From an uncultured Flavobacteriales bacterium (GTDB lineage: Bacteria > Bacteroidota > Bacteroidia > Flavobacteriales_G > Salibacteraceae): a DNA stretch of 44,064 nucleotides. The notes beneath the pieces are model-generated. The model did not search any database. It had not been told where the DNA came from and saw only the letters and a program-made list of their open reading frames with translations. The stretch covers positions 1-44,064 of the forward strand of contig CAJVZZ010000021.1 in the NCBI GenBank assembly GCA_913020435.1, in the 5' to 3' direction. The translations under genes and the position numbers were made by a program. Positions within the stretch are counted from its first letter, which is position 1. Each line of letters opens with the position of its first letter. Positions 25,261 through 33,801 of this stretch are shown here, one piece after another.

Positions 25261-25451
25261 TTTTAACCGTTGTGCATTTAGGCTGTGGTTATTGACCAAA
25301 ATGTCAGTTCGAGTGATTTTTTTCATAAAAAAATCGTATCGAGAACTTTTTTAAGGTTCAAATTCTTATCCTCGATACAAATTTCTCTCATTTCAATCGA
25401 AAAATTCACTCGAACTGACAGAATTTTATCGAAATGCACAAAAGGTTTAAA
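25261..25451. repeat. About 190-bp nested inverted repeat (REP/MITE-like palindromic element)
   Basis: Three pairs of inverted arms nest inside each other. Outer: 25261-25279 (ending TGTGCATTT) with 25432-25451 (AAATGCACA onward). Middle: TGTCAGTTCGAGTGA at 25302-25316 with TTCACTCGAACTGACA at 25405-25420. Inner: GTATCGAG at 25336-25343 with CTCGATAC at 25371-25378. The whole could fold into one long imperfect hairpin. The words TCAGTTCGAGTGA and TATCGAG resemble intergenic palindromes I know from flavobacterial genomes. It may also act as the terminator of the EEP gene. It ends about 80 bp before the end of the convergent nucleotidase gene. Confidence 0.75.
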
Positions 25452-25534
25452 TATTGAATAGAAGCACTTCAACCCAAACTTCATTAATTGTCATACTGAA
25501 TCCAATAGCTATCGAATTAGTTCAACATCTCGAC

Positions 25535-27010
25535 CTAAATAGTAGTTGAATTTACTAAATACTCAATCAGTACTTTCCGTATATCATTTTCTCCCTCGTC
25601 TAAATCTTTAGGTGCTTTCCATTCAAAATCTTTCATAAAGCCCAAATTCTTTTCGAGACCAGCAGACACGTAACTAGTTGTTACCAAAAAATACATGCCA
25701 AATTCCGAAATGCCTTTAGGTATTTGCAGTACTTGGAGGTAGCCTCCAGAACCTTCATTTAACTTTCCAGCTTCATATATTTTCATTAAATCTGCTCCAC
25801 TCACATAAGCTCCCTTTATTACACCTCCAAACGGTAAGGCTTTTAAAATATCTCCTTCAGTAACTGGGTTCAACATCAAATCATCATATCGAATTGACCC
25901 GGAATTCAAAACAACAATATCAGCAGTATCAAACGTTGACGCCATCGCTTCACAAACTAGTTTACCAAAATCGGTCTGCTGACTGCGGATAGATTCTTCT
26001 CTTACGTCTAATGGACGTTCGATTTCCATTAGCACATTTAACATTTGATATCCTTGTTCTAAGGTTTTCTTAATAGTAAATTGTTTCCACTTTTCAATGA
26101 TGCTTTCTACTTCTATGTTTTTCTTGATTTCATTGTTAATATCAACCAATACGGATTTACTAAGAAACTCCTTTGAGTTATCATTCCAAGAGACATAATG
26201 AACCCAAGCTGTTCTAGCATTTGCATCTGCTTTTGTCAAATATCGCTCACTTCCTAGAGTATCGCAAAAATTGTAATGATCATGCCCTCCCATTATCAAG
26301 TTTATTTCCTGAAATTTTTCACCCAATTCATTATCCTCACTCCGGTTTAAATGCGTTAACAGAAAAACGCCATCTGCTTTTTCCTTCAGCTCAATCATAT
26401 TCGATTGAATGGTACTATTTACATTTTTATAGTGCACATAATCTTTTTTATTATAGGGTAAAATCACTGATAATAATGATAAGGTTCTAAGCCCTGATTT
26501 GGTACTAATTTCAAAATTCTTGTATCCTTTGACCTCTTTTTCATTTTGACGAAAAGCCCGTATTTCTGATGAATCTTTAAAAAATAGATTGGCCGATATC
26601 ATATCAAAATTCATTTCATTTAATCGTTTTTTCAAAGTTGGATAGTTCAAATCAATTTCATGATTTCCAAAGGCTACTGCATCAAAACTCATAGCATTCA
26701 TAACATCCACCATGTGCTTTCCTTTTACTTTTTCTCCGCTTTCATCTTTCAAGTTTCCAATTAACGATGGATTCAAAAAATCACCCGCATGAACAAGTAA
26801 AACTTGTGGGTACACTTTTTTAAGACTATCCACAAGTCCCTGAACTCTGGCTAGGTTTCCTCTCTTGCCTTGATTTACACCATCGATTTCATAGATGTCA
26901 TTGACTTGAACAATTACAACATCGGCTTGTGGATATTCTAGAACAGGTTCTTGACAACTAAAAAGAAGAAATAAAGCTGCGAGATAAAGGATTGTACTTA
27001 GACGATTCAT
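25535..27010 (-). CDS. 5'-nucleotidase/metallophosphatase family lipoprotein
   Basis: The protein (491 residues from ATG 27010) starts with a lipoprotein signal, MNRLSTILYLAALFLLFSC. The calcineurin-like phosphatase domain contains VNDIYEI, HAGDFLNPSL, the GNHEIDLNYPTL metal-binding loop and GGHDHYNF. A C-terminal 5'-nucleotidase domain follows, with VLNSGSIRYDD and ILKALPFGGV. Relatives hydrolyse nucleotides or related phosphates in the periplasm to recover nucleosides and phosphate. The first motif has DIY where UshA has DVH, as in a known subgroup. I rejected the longer frame to 27058 because it lacks a signal sequence and overlaps the promoter box at 27035-27042. It is divergent from fdhD. 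Confidence 0.88.
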   Translation of the reverse strand: MNRLSTILYLAALFLLFSCQEPVLEYPQADVVIVQVNDIYEIDGVNQGKRGNLARVQGLVDSLKKVYPQVLLVHAGDFLNPSLIGNLKDESGEKVKGKHMVDVMNAMSFDAVAFGNHEIDLNYPTLKKRLNEMNFDMISANLFFKDSSEIRAFRQNEKEVKGYKNFEISTKSGLRTLSLLSVILPYNKKDYVHYKNVNSTIQSNMIELKEKADGVFLLTHLNRSEDNELGEKFQEINLIMGGHDHYNFCDTLGSERYLTKADANARTAWVHYVSWNDNSKEFLSKSVLVDINNEIKKNIEVESIIEKWKQFTIKKTLEQGYQMLNVLMEIERPLDVREESIRSQQTDFGKLVCEAMASTFDTADIVVLNSGSIRYDDLMLNPVTEGDILKALPFGGVIKGAYVSGADLMKIYEAGKLNEGSGGYLQVLQIPKGISEFGMYFLVTTSYVSAGLEKNLGFMKDFEWKAPKDLDEGENDIRKVLIEYLVNSTTI

Positions 27011-27034
27011 ATTAAAAAAAGAGTCAAATTTGAA

Positions 27035-27042
27035 CAAAAGTA
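27035..27042 (-). promoter_or_regulatory. -7 box (TACTTTTG) for the 5'-nucleotidase lipoprotein
   Basis: Minus-strand TACTTTTG is a full match to TAnnTTTG. Transcription would begin near 27031, about 20 nt before ATG 27010, which supports that start. Confidence 0.5.
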
Positions 27043-27059
27043 AATCGTATTCCTTCAAT

Positions 27060-27902
27060 ATGAATAAAAGTAGTGTAAAACCTCACGAAGTAAATAAGTG
27101 GATCGATCAAAAATCTACCCCAACTCCTGATGTGTTGGCCGTGGAAGAACCCTTAGAAATTCGCTTAAACTATATCCAAAATTCTGCACGGATTGAACGG
27201 CCGCTATCAGTTACCATGAGGACTCCAGGTCATGACATGGAGCTTACACTTGGCTTTTTATATTCAGAAGGAATCATAAATCAGTATTCAGATATAAAGT
27301 CAATTCGCCACTGTGAAACCGTTGAAAAAGAAGAAGAAAAAGAAAATGTTGTAAAGGTGGTTATTGAAGATACTATCGAAATAGATCAAGATACCTTTCA
27401 ACGAAATTTTTATACTACTTCAAGTTGCGGAGTTTGTGGAAAATCGAGCATAGAAGCTATAGAGATTCAGTGTCCTGTCAATAGTTCAACCCTCTTAATT
27501 GATGCCCAACTAATTACTGAATTGCCTCAAAAATTGCGAAAAGCTCAAACTGTTTTTCAATTTACAGGAGGTTTGCATGCCTCTGCGCTATTTGATAGTG
27601 AAGGAAATATTAAAATATTACGTGAGGACGTTGGCAGACATAATGCCTTAGATAAAGTTGTTGGAGCTCGTTTGTTTAACGAAAGTCTTCCGCTTGAAAA
27701 TGAAATTTTATTGCTGAGTGGAAGAACGAGTTTTGAATTAGTTCAAAAAGCAGCAAGAGCTGGCATAAGTATAATTTGTGCAGTTGGAGCACCCTCTTCT
27801 TTAGCAGTAGAATTAGCTGAAAAACAAGGGATTACATTAATTGGATTTTTAAAACCTACATCGTTTAATGTATATTCACACCCCAAAAGAATAAGAGACT
27901 AA
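27060..27902 (+). CDS. fdhD: FdhD, formate dehydrogenase accessory sulfurtransferase
   Basis: The protein (280 residues from ATG 27060) belongs to the FdhD family, which passes sulfur from IscS to the molybdenum cofactor of formate dehydrogenases. The key TTSSCGVCGKSS segment has the two catalytic-type cysteines at residues 123 and 126. RPLSVTMRTPGHDMELTLGFLYSEGII and LREDVGRHNALDKVVGA are further family hallmarks. A TTG 30 bp upstream could add ten residues but is less likely. No formate dehydrogenase or molybdenum-cofactor gene lies in the window. Its stop codon overlaps the truncated FN3 remnant by frame, and the divergent nucleotidase starts 49 bp away. Confidence 0.93.
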   Translation: MNKSSVKPHEVNKWIDQKSTPTPDVLAVEEPLEIRLNYIQNSARIERPLSVTMRTPGHDMELTLGFLYSEGIINQYSDIKSIRHCETVEKEEEKENVVKVVIEDTIEIDQDTFQRNFYTTSSCGVCGKSSIEAIEIQCPVNSSTLLIDAQLITELPQKLRKAQTVFQFTGGLHASALFDSEGNIKILREDVGRHNALDKVVGARLFNESLPLENEILLLSGRTSFELVQKAARAGISIICAVGAPSSLAVELAEKQGITLIGFLKPTSFNVYSHPKRIRD

Positions 27903-28108
27903 ACATTAGAAATTTATTTTTCATTATCATTTCATTCCTTTTAGCAGGAAGTGGTCTAGCACAAAAAAAAAGTAAAAGAGCAGTAATTAAAATGAGTGCT
28001 TCAATTAACGAATCTCCTACCTCTATTTCCCTTTCATGGAATAAAATGGCTACAACTTCTAATTATAGAATTTATAAAAGTCGAAATTTATTTAGAGTCC
28101 TTTGTTAA
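27869..28108 (+). pseudogene. Truncated remnant of a secreted fibronectin-III protein gene
   Basis: Directly behind fdhD an open frame without an ATG encodes a signal-peptide-like stretch (NLFFIIISFLLAGSGLAQ) from about 27905. It continues with a basic KKKSKRAVIK linker and the first strands of an FN3-like domain (PTSISLSWNKMATTSNYRIY) before ending at TAA 28106-28108. Its N-terminal layout resembles the T9SS type B protein at 38-40 kb. The missing start codon and the abrupt end show a broken gene whose body has been deleted. The original ATG may have overlapped the end of fdhD. The promoter of the next gene lies right after it. Confidence 0.65.
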
Positions 28109-28115
28109 TGAATGA

Positions 28116-28144
28116 TTGACCAAGGTAAATTGAGTCTAACTTTG
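28116..28144 (+). promoter_or_regulatory. Promoter of the DUF3817 gene
   Basis: TTG (28116-28118), 18 bp, then TAACTTTG (28137-28144) is a full match to the Bacteroidota promoter. Transcription should start near 28148, about 11 nt before ATG 28159. Confidence 0.65.
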
Positions 28145-28158
28145 ACAAAATTCAATTT

Positions 28159-28431
28159 ATGAATACATTTAAGTGGATTGGTCGAATAGAAGGCTTTTCG
28201 TTTTTGTTTCTTTTATTGGTTGCTATGCCTTTAAAATACATTTGGGAAGAACCATTAATGGTTAAATATGCTGGATGGGCACATGGCGTCTTTTTTATGG
28301 GTTACCTAGGCGCAGCGCTTTATGTGTTCTTTGCATATAAGTGGAAATTTACGAAACTACTTCTTGCTGCTATAGCAAGCTTTATTCCTCTAGGACCTTG
28401 GTTATTCGAAAAAAAACTGATAGGAAAGTAA
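28159..28431 (+). CDS. DUF3817 family small membrane protein
   Basis: The 90-residue protein matches DUF3817 (YdzA-like). It has the starting segment WIGRIEGFSFLFLLLVAMPLKY, the WAHGVFFMGYLGA centre and the FIPLGPWLFEKKL end. Three hydrophobic helices are predicted. Members are integral membrane proteins of unknown function. The gene has its own well-formed promoter and ends only 6 bp before the convergent nitroreductase gene. Confidence 0.88.
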   Translation: MNTFKWIGRIEGFSFLFLLLVAMPLKYIWEEPLMVKYAGWAHGVFFMGYLGAALYVFFAYKWKFTKLLLAAIASFIPLGPWLFEKKLIGK

Positions 28432-28437
28432 TGCGTC

Positions 28438-29028
28438 TTAGTCTATCCGCCAATCGGTAAAGTACTCCATTGGTTTTCTTGGAGTTTTCCTTGGCCATTC
28501 TCCGGCGGGATAACCTAAAAATAATTGCCCAATAATTTGATCATCTTCATTTAAACCGACGTGACTTTTCATTTCATCTGAAAATGTCATTCCACCAGTT
28601 CCCCAGTAAAGCGCTAGGCCAGATGCAGTAGCCATTAAAGCAATATTCTGAACTGCAGCTGAAGTTGCTGCAATTTCCTCAACAAAAGGAACCTTAGCAT
28701 TAGGATCTCTTTTTACACCAACAACTATGATTGCAGATGCAACAGATGCGCGACTAAAAATTTTATCGTATTTCATTTGGCTGAAATCTTCAGCTGTTTT
28801 ACTATCCTTATATAAATCAGCATGAAATTTCCCGAAATCCGTTAAACCTTGCCCCATAAAAATGGTAAAACGCCAAGGTTGAGTAAGCCTATGAGTCGGA
28901 GCCCATTTAGCTGCATTAATCAATTTCTCCACCTGCTCTCTTTGCACTTTCCGTTCGGAAAATTGTTCTGGAAAAATAGTTCGTCGGTTTTCAATTATTT
29001 CGTTTAGCTCGCTGAGACTGTACTTCAT
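28438..29028 (-). CDS. Nitroreductase family FMN-dependent oxidoreductase
   Basis: The 196-residue protein has the short nitroreductase fold. EIIENRRTIFPEQFSERKV gives the first FMN-binding Arg pair region, followed by AAKWAPTHRLTQPWRF, an AAVQNIALMATASGLALYWGTGG helix that packs on FMN, and GQLFLGYPAGEWP near the end. Such enzymes reduce nitro compounds, quinones or flavins with NAD(P)H in the cytoplasm as dimers. The physiological substrate is not evident. It is the last gene of the guaB run, three bases after the AI-2E-type permease. Confidence 0.88.
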   Translation of the reverse strand: MKYSLSELNEIIENRRTIFPEQFSERKVQREQVEKLINAAKWAPTHRLTQPWRFTIFMGQGLTDFGKFHADLYKDSKTAEDFSQMKYDKIFSRASVASAIIVVGVKRDPNAKVPFVEEIAATSAAVQNIALMATASGLALYWGTGGMTFSDEMKSHVGLNEDDQIIGQLFLGYPAGEWPRKTPRKPMEYFTDWRID

Positions 29029-29031
29029 ATT

Positions 29032-30138
29032 CTATATATTATCGGTAAGATCTTGAACAATTTTAAATTGAGAAAGAAACTCTTTCGCAATAATTCTTAT
29101 TACGGTATATAGCGGAATTGCTAAAATCATAGAAGTAATTCCTCCTAAAGTTCCTGCAATAGATATCACTAAAAAAATTTCAAGGGGATGCGCATGCACA
29201 CTATTAGAAAAAATATAAGGTTGAAAAATAACATTATCTAATAATTGAACCACTAAAAATACTACTGCTACAGTTCCGGCCAAGGGCAATAGCTCATTAA
29301 TTGGAATAGTATCTAAACCTGTAGTAATGGCAATTAATATTCCTACAAAAGCACCAATAAATGGACCGACATAAGGAATGATATTAATGATAGCAGCAAA
29401 AATTGCAATCAGAAAAGCGCTTTTAACTCCGAATAATGCCAACGAAGTAAAAAGAAGTATGAATATGATGCTGATTTGAAGCAGTACGCCTAAAAAATAG
29501 CGTGATAAAAGTGTCTTGCTTTTAGCTAAAACTGCAGAAGATTCACTTTTATAGTTACTCGGGATAAGAGCGAATAAAATATTTACAAACATCCCTTTTT
29601 CCTTTATGAAGAAAAAAGAAATAAAGGAAATAGAAAAAAAGGCTACAAATAAATTCCCTAGACCATTGATAATAGAGGAAAATACCAATGCTAAATCTGA
29701 AATATTCAGCATCTCTTTTATCCTTCCTTTAAGCACATCAACGCTTTGCGCACCATCACCTGCTAACACCCCGAAATAACGCAACTGTGCATCAAAACTG
29801 GAAATAGGTCCTTGTATCTTCTGCCAAATCTTATCGTAATCTAAGTTTGAAAGCACAGAGACCTGATCCGAAAAAATAGGAATTACAATACTCATAATTC
29901 CGATAATTATTCCCCAAATTAATACCAGCGATAGAATAGCAGATAAACCGCGAGGAATACTGATTTTTTTATACTTGACCTTATCACAATAGTCAACCAA
30001 AGGATTTGCTATAATAGAAATAATTCCAGAAATTAACACATAAACAATAAGCGTTTGTAAATTCCAAATTAAATATACCAGGATAGCAAAAAGGAGTATC
30101 AGTGATATTGTTTTTAACCAGTTACGTTGTTTAATCAT
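29032..30138 (-). CDS. AI-2E family (PF01594) membrane transporter
   Basis: The 368-residue protein has about eight membrane helices in the arrangement of the AI-2E/UPF0118 family: two N-terminal helices, a soluble segment (around DQVSVLSNLDYDKIWQKI) and a helical core. The core contains the conserved IINIIPYVGPFIGAFVG. Members export autoinducer-2, act as Na+/H+ antiporters, or have unknown roles, so the substrate is open. It overlaps the start of the esterase-like gene upstream by 8 bp and is followed by the nitroreductase. Confidence 0.88.
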   Translation of the reverse strand: MIKQRNWLKTISLILLFAILVYLIWNLQTLIVYVLISGIISIIANPLVDYCDKVKYKKISIPRGLSAILSLVLIWGIIIGIMSIVIPIFSDQVSVLSNLDYDKIWQKIQGPISSFDAQLRYFGVLAGDGAQSVDVLKGRIKEMLNISDLALVFSSIINGLGNLFVAFFSISFISFFFIKEKGMFVNILFALIPSNYKSESSAVLAKSKTLLSRYFLGVLLQISIIFILLFTSLALFGVKSAFLIAIFAAIINIIPYVGPFIGAFVGILIAITTGLDTIPINELLPLAGTVAVVFLVVQLLDNVIFQPYIFSNSVHAHPLEIFLVISIAGTLGGITSMILAIPLYTVIRIIAKEFLSQFKIVQDLTDNI

Positions 30139-30772
30139 TTGACAATTTCTTTAATAATTCGGAAATTATTATATGCTTTCCTTCAAATGTAACCAATTGA
30201 TAATCAATATCTGCGTTCAAAAACAAACTCTCATTCATCAAAATTTTTGAGTCTCTGAAAAACTCATCTTTATCCCCAAACACATAAGATATTGAGGTTG
30301 AGTTTAGTTTATCCCTATGATCGTTATAGTTTAAATCGTTTGCTAGAGATCCTGCCCAAAGAATTAGTCTTTTAGCGAGAAATTTTGATTGCACATACCA
30401 TCTACAAGCAGTAGCAATGCCTTGTGAGAAAGCCAATACATTGAGTTCTCGTAATGAGCTAAACTCTTTATAAATTGAATTGGTAAGCTCTTCCAAGTAA
30501 GTCGCATTATCGTTAATATCCAATTGCCTGTCGTCAGATGTCATCCAAGTAGCTCCAACTCGACCGTTGTAACCTTTTAAATAATATCTATTAAGCGCCT
30601 CGGGAATTACGATTAAGGTATCTTCATCAATCAATCCTTCAACCTTTTTCGAAAAATATTTTCCTTGCTGTCCATAACCATGAATGGCAACCCAAAGTTT
30701 TGTTGGATTTATCGTATTACCTAGAAGGTAATACCTAGTCGTTCGTGGCGTTGTAAAAAAGCGCTTTTCCAA
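30131..30772 (-). CDS. Alpha/beta-hydrolase of the phospholipase/carboxylesterase type
   Basis: The protein has the esterase layout: oxyanion-hole segment LWVAIHGYGQQG, a conserved EALNRYY region, the nucleophile Ser in AFSQGIAT (where the family has GFSQG), an Asp in VFGDKDEF and the final His in FEGKHII. I place the start at TTG 30772, one base after the stop of elbB. A GTG at 30829 would add 19 residues but overlap elbB by 56 bp. No signal peptide is seen, so it is a cytoplasmic esterase of unknown substrate. It overlaps the following permease gene by 8 bp. Confidence 0.8.
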   Translation of the reverse strand: MEKRFFTTPRTTRYYLLGNTINPTKLWVAIHGYGQQGKYFSKKVEGLIDEDTLIVIPEALNRYYLKGYNGRVGATWMTSDDRQLDINDNATYLEELTNSIYKEFSSLRELNVLAFSQGIATACRWYVQSKFLAKRLILWAGSLANDLNYNDHRDKLNSTSISYVFGDKDEFFRDSKILMNESLFLNADIDYQLVTFEGKHIIISELLKKLSND

Positions 30773-30773
30773 G

Positions 30774-31454
30774 CTATAACATAGATTTAAGCTGTGCAAC
30801 AGCTTTAGTAATGCCCTCGTTAATATCACCTATGGAAGCTTCCATCATGTAACAAGGTGTCGAAATAATCTTATGCTTTGAATCAACAGTTACTTCTTTA
30901 ACAGTCACTTTTTCAACAGCTGCTCCAAGAGATTCCATTCCTGAACCAATTGCATCAATTTCGTAAGGTGTTGCTTCTTTGTGTGTTCCAACAGTTAGCT
31001 TGGCGGAAACCGAACTTCCTTCTAACGATTTTGCGATTACAACTGGCGACATACACATTGCTAGAATTGGCTTTTTCAATTGAACTGCCTCTAGAATTAA
31101 TGTTTCAATTTCTTTCAAGACCGTTCCTTGAGGTCCATCAAACGCCCAAGTTGAGAAATTCTTTGCTGCTCCGAAACCTCCAGGAATTACCAAAGCACCA
31201 AAATCTTTCATTGATACTTTCCCTAAATCTTTAATAGCTCCGCGAGCAATTCTAGCCGACTCAATCAAAATGTTTCGAGATTCGTCCATCTCTTCACCAT
31301 TGATATGATTAATCACATGGTATTGGTTCACATTAGGAGCAGCGCATTGATACTCTATACCTTGCAGATCGAGTTGCAATAGAGTAAGGACTGTTTCATG
31401 AATTTCAGAGCCATCGTATACTCCATTACCAGAAAGTGCTACCAAAGCATTCAT
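30774..31454 (-). CDS. elbB: ElbB, isoprenoid biosynthesis-associated glyoxalase (DJ-1/PfpI superfamily)
   Basis: The 226-residue protein matches ElbB over its full length: MNALVALSGNGVYDGSEIHE, the glutamine-amidotransferase-like ALVIPGGFGAAKN segment, and the reactive Cys in LAMCMSPVVIAK. ElbB has been reported to have glyoxalase activity and to affect isoprenoid production in E. coli; its in vivo role is unclear. It lies within the guaB run, 9 bp after moxR and one base before the esterase gene. Confidence 0.9.
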   Translation of the reverse strand: MNALVALSGNGVYDGSEIHETVLTLLQLDLQGIEYQCAAPNVNQYHVINHINGEEMDESRNILIESARIARGAIKDLGKVSMKDFGALVIPGGFGAAKNFSTWAFDGPQGTVLKEIETLILEAVQLKKPILAMCMSPVVIAKSLEGSSVSAKLTVGTHKEATPYEIDAIGSGMESLGAAVEKVTVKEVTVDSKHKIISTPCYMMEASIGDINEGITKAVAQLKSML

Positions 31455-31463
31455 AAATCGAAT

Positions 31464-32429
31464 TTATAGAATTTCTGAAATGATTTTTTCTACAGTATAA
31501 CCATCTGCCTCAGCACGGTAATTTCTTACAATCCTGTGACGCAATACAGATGCCGCTATTGCCTGAACGTCTTCAATATCGGGAGAAAATTTTCCGTTTA
31601 TCAGAGCGTGGCACTTAGCACCAACTACTAAAAATTGTGATGCCCTTGGTCCCGCTCCCCAGTTCAAGTATTTTGACACAACTTCTGGAGCATTTTCATT
31701 TGGACGTGTTTTTCCGGCTAATCGAACTGCATATTCCAGCACGTTATCAGCAATTGGAATCTTACGAACTAAATTTTGATACTTAATAATTTCTTCAGAA
31801 CTCAACACCTTATTTGCCTGACTAGAAACGTTTGCAGTAGTAGCTTTAACCACCGCTAGTTCTTCTTCAAACGAAGGGTAATCAACCCAAACATTAAACA
31901 TAAAACGATCTAATTGAGCCTCAGGTAAAGGATAAGTACCTTCTTGTTCAATTGGATTTTGTGTAGCCAAAACAAAAAATGGAGCTTCCAGTTTGTAATG
32001 ATGTCCATTTGCAGTCACTGATTTCTCTTGCATTGCTTCCAAAAGAGCCGCCTGAGTTTTTGGTGGAGTTCGGTTTATCTCATCAGCAAGAATAATATTT
32101 GAAAATATTGGACCTTTGATAAACTTGAAATTTCGATTTTCATCCAATATCTCCGAACCAATAATATCTGAAGGCATTAGATCAGGGGTAAACTGAATTC
32201 TACTAAAATCAAGCCCTAGCGCTTCCGAAATTGTATTTACAAGCAATGTTTTTGCTAATCCTGGTACACCGACTAAAAGGCAATGCCCTTTAGAAAAAAT
32301 AGAAATAAGGACGAATTTGATGACTTCATCCTGACCTATTATAACTTTTGCTATTTCCTTTTGAAGCGTTTTATATTTGACCCCAAATTCTTCGACTGCC
32401 TTAACATCTTCACTCGTTACTTCGCTCAT
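31464..32429 (-). CDS. MoxR family AAA+ ATPase
   Basis: The 321-residue protein has the AAA+ motifs of MoxR: Walker [10 protein letters not shown] near residue 54, Walker [22 protein letters not shown], and sensor 1 in [22 protein letters not shown]. The C-terminal lid domain is intact. MoxR ATPases act as chaperones for metal insertion or for assembling von Willebrand-domain proteins. Unusually for this family, no DUF58 or VWA/Bat partner gene lies next to it here. Instead it sits one base after a SurA-like gene, which suggests a link to envelope protein folding. Confidence 0.93.
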   Translation of the reverse strand: MSEVTSEDVKAVEEFGVKYKTLQKEIAKVIIGQDEVIKFVLISIFSKGHCLLVGVPGLAKTLLVNTISEALGLDFSRIQFTPDLMPSDIIGSEILDENRNFKFIKGPIFSNIILADEINRTPPKTQAALLEAMQEKSVTANGHHYKLEAPFFVLATQNPIEQEGTYPLPEAQLDRFMFNVWVDYPSFEEELAVVKATTANVSSQANKVLSSEEIIKYQNLVRKIPIADNVLEYAVRLAGKTRPNENAPEVVSKYLNWGAGPRASQFLVVGAKCHALINGKFSPDIEDVQAIAASVLRHRIVRNYRAEADGYTVEKIISEIL

Positions 32430-32430
32430 T

Positions 32431-33801
32431 TTATTTCTCTGCTTTTACTGTGGTAGAAATCCAATTGTACTTGAATTTACAGGTGTTATAACTTTCATCG
32501 ACTTTCAAATAAAATCGATTTACATGACTTGTAATCCACTTATTCATCTCTTCAGATTGTTTCTTGCTCAAAGCTAAAGTTTGAATGAACTGGTAGTCTT
32601 GTTTGAGGTTTGCTGTATGGGCATCTGTAACATCCTTTAACATAACAATTCGATATACTCTAGAGCCATCACGCATTTGAGCCAATTCTGGACCGGCTAT
32701 GTCCCCTACTTTCAATTTATCAATCATAAGATAAAGTGAAGGATCTATTTGAGAAACTTGCTCCATTTCAAATTTTGCTGATCCCGTTAATGGGTTTACA
32801 ATAATTCCACCGCTGTACCTTGTCTCCTTATCTTGTGAGAACTTTATTGCAGCAAGTTCAAAAGTTAATGTATCTATAGTTTTTATGCTGATTTTCATTG
32901 AATCTAGGAAAGATTTCGCTGCAAATAAATCTCCAGAAACTACTTTTGGAGTGATTAGAATGTGACTAACATTAACCTTTTGACCACTTCTTTCATTCAT
33001 TTTTATGAGGTGAAAACCAAACTCGGTTTCGACCACACCAGAAACCTCTTCTTTTTCTAAATTAAATGCTACAGCCGCAAATTCTGGCACTAACTCAGAC
33101 CTACTCATAAGTCCTAGCTGTCCATTCTCTCTTGCACTTCCAGGATCTTCAGAATACAAATATGCCAGCGTTCCGAAATCTTCACCTTCTACTATTCGTT
33201 TTCTAAATTCAAGTAATTTATTTCTTGCTTTATCACGTTCACCTTCGTTAACAGGTGGCTTTCGAACCAATTGCTTTAATTCAATTTGAGCACTAATATC
33301 CGGTAAACTATCCTTAGGAATCTCATTATAAAATGTCTTTACCTCTCCAGGTGAGACAGAAGCATTGCCCGAAATTTGCTCTTGCATGCGCTGAGTCATT
33401 AGCTGCTCTTCGATAGGATCGTGAAACTCTAATCGAATTTCCTCAACAGATTTTTCATAAAATTCTTCTAACTTTTCTTTACTTCCGAATTGAGAAATAA
33501 AATAGCGTAACCTTCTATCTATCTCGCTATTAATCTGATCTTCTCCCACATACAAGCTATCCTCTTCTGCTTGTCCAAGAAGCAGTTTAGAAAATAGAAG
33601 CTCTTCGAAAAGAACACAACGTGTATTCTCGTCTACCGGTTTTCCTGATTTTAGAAAACTGGCGTATTGTTCTTCGATTTCACTTTTGAGAATCATGTTT
33701 TCACCAATTACAGCAACAACACCATCAATCAATTTGCCATCTTCCTGAGCAAAACCAGAGAAACCCACTAAAAATAATACGTACGGAATTAAATTTTTCA
33801 T
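32431..33801 (-). CDS. SurA-like periplasmic peptidyl-prolyl isomerase
   Basis: The 456-residue protein has a signal peptide ([19 protein letters not shown]), an N-terminal SurA helical chaperone region (about 25-165, starting [20 protein letters not shown]), and a parvulin domain at about 172-276. That domain has [20 protein letters not shown] and [13 protein letters not shown] second, poorly conserved parvulin-like region follows to about residue 390. This is the arrangement of SurA, which guides outer-membrane proteins through the periplasm. It overlaps the upstream parvulin-like lipoprotein gene by 4 bp and precedes moxR. Confidence 0.9.
   Translation of the reverse strand: MKNLIPYVLFLVGFSGFAQEDGKLIDGVVAVIGENMILKSEIEEQYASFLKSGKPVDENTRCVLFEELLFSKLLLGQAEEDSLYVGEDQINSEIDRRLRYFISQFGSKEKLEEFYEKSVEEIRLEFHDPIEEQLMTQRMQEQISGNASVSPGEVKTFYNEIPKDSLPDISAQIELKQLVRKPPVNEGERDKARNKLLEFRKRIVEGEDFGTLAYLYSEDPGSARENGQLGLMSRSELVPEFAAVAFNLEKEEVSGVVETEFGFHLIKMNERSGQKVNVSHILITPKVVSGDLFAAKSFLDSMKISIKTIDTLTFELAAIKFSQDKETRYSGGIIVNPLTGSAKFEMEQVSQIDPSLYLMIDKLKVGDIAGPELAQMRDGSRVYRIVMLKDVTDAHTANLKQDYQFIQTLALSKKQSEEMNKWITSHVNRFYLKVDESYNTCKFKYNWISTTVKAEK

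Noticed and set aside
25351-25371. tRNA-like word GGTTCAAATTC
   Set aside because: It looks like a T-loop, but no acceptor or anticodon arms can be formed and it sits in the loop of the nested inverted repeat.
27030-27059. TTG start for fdhD at 27030
   Set aside because: It overlaps the -7 box of the divergent nucleotidase gene and adds ten residues not needed for the FdhD fold.
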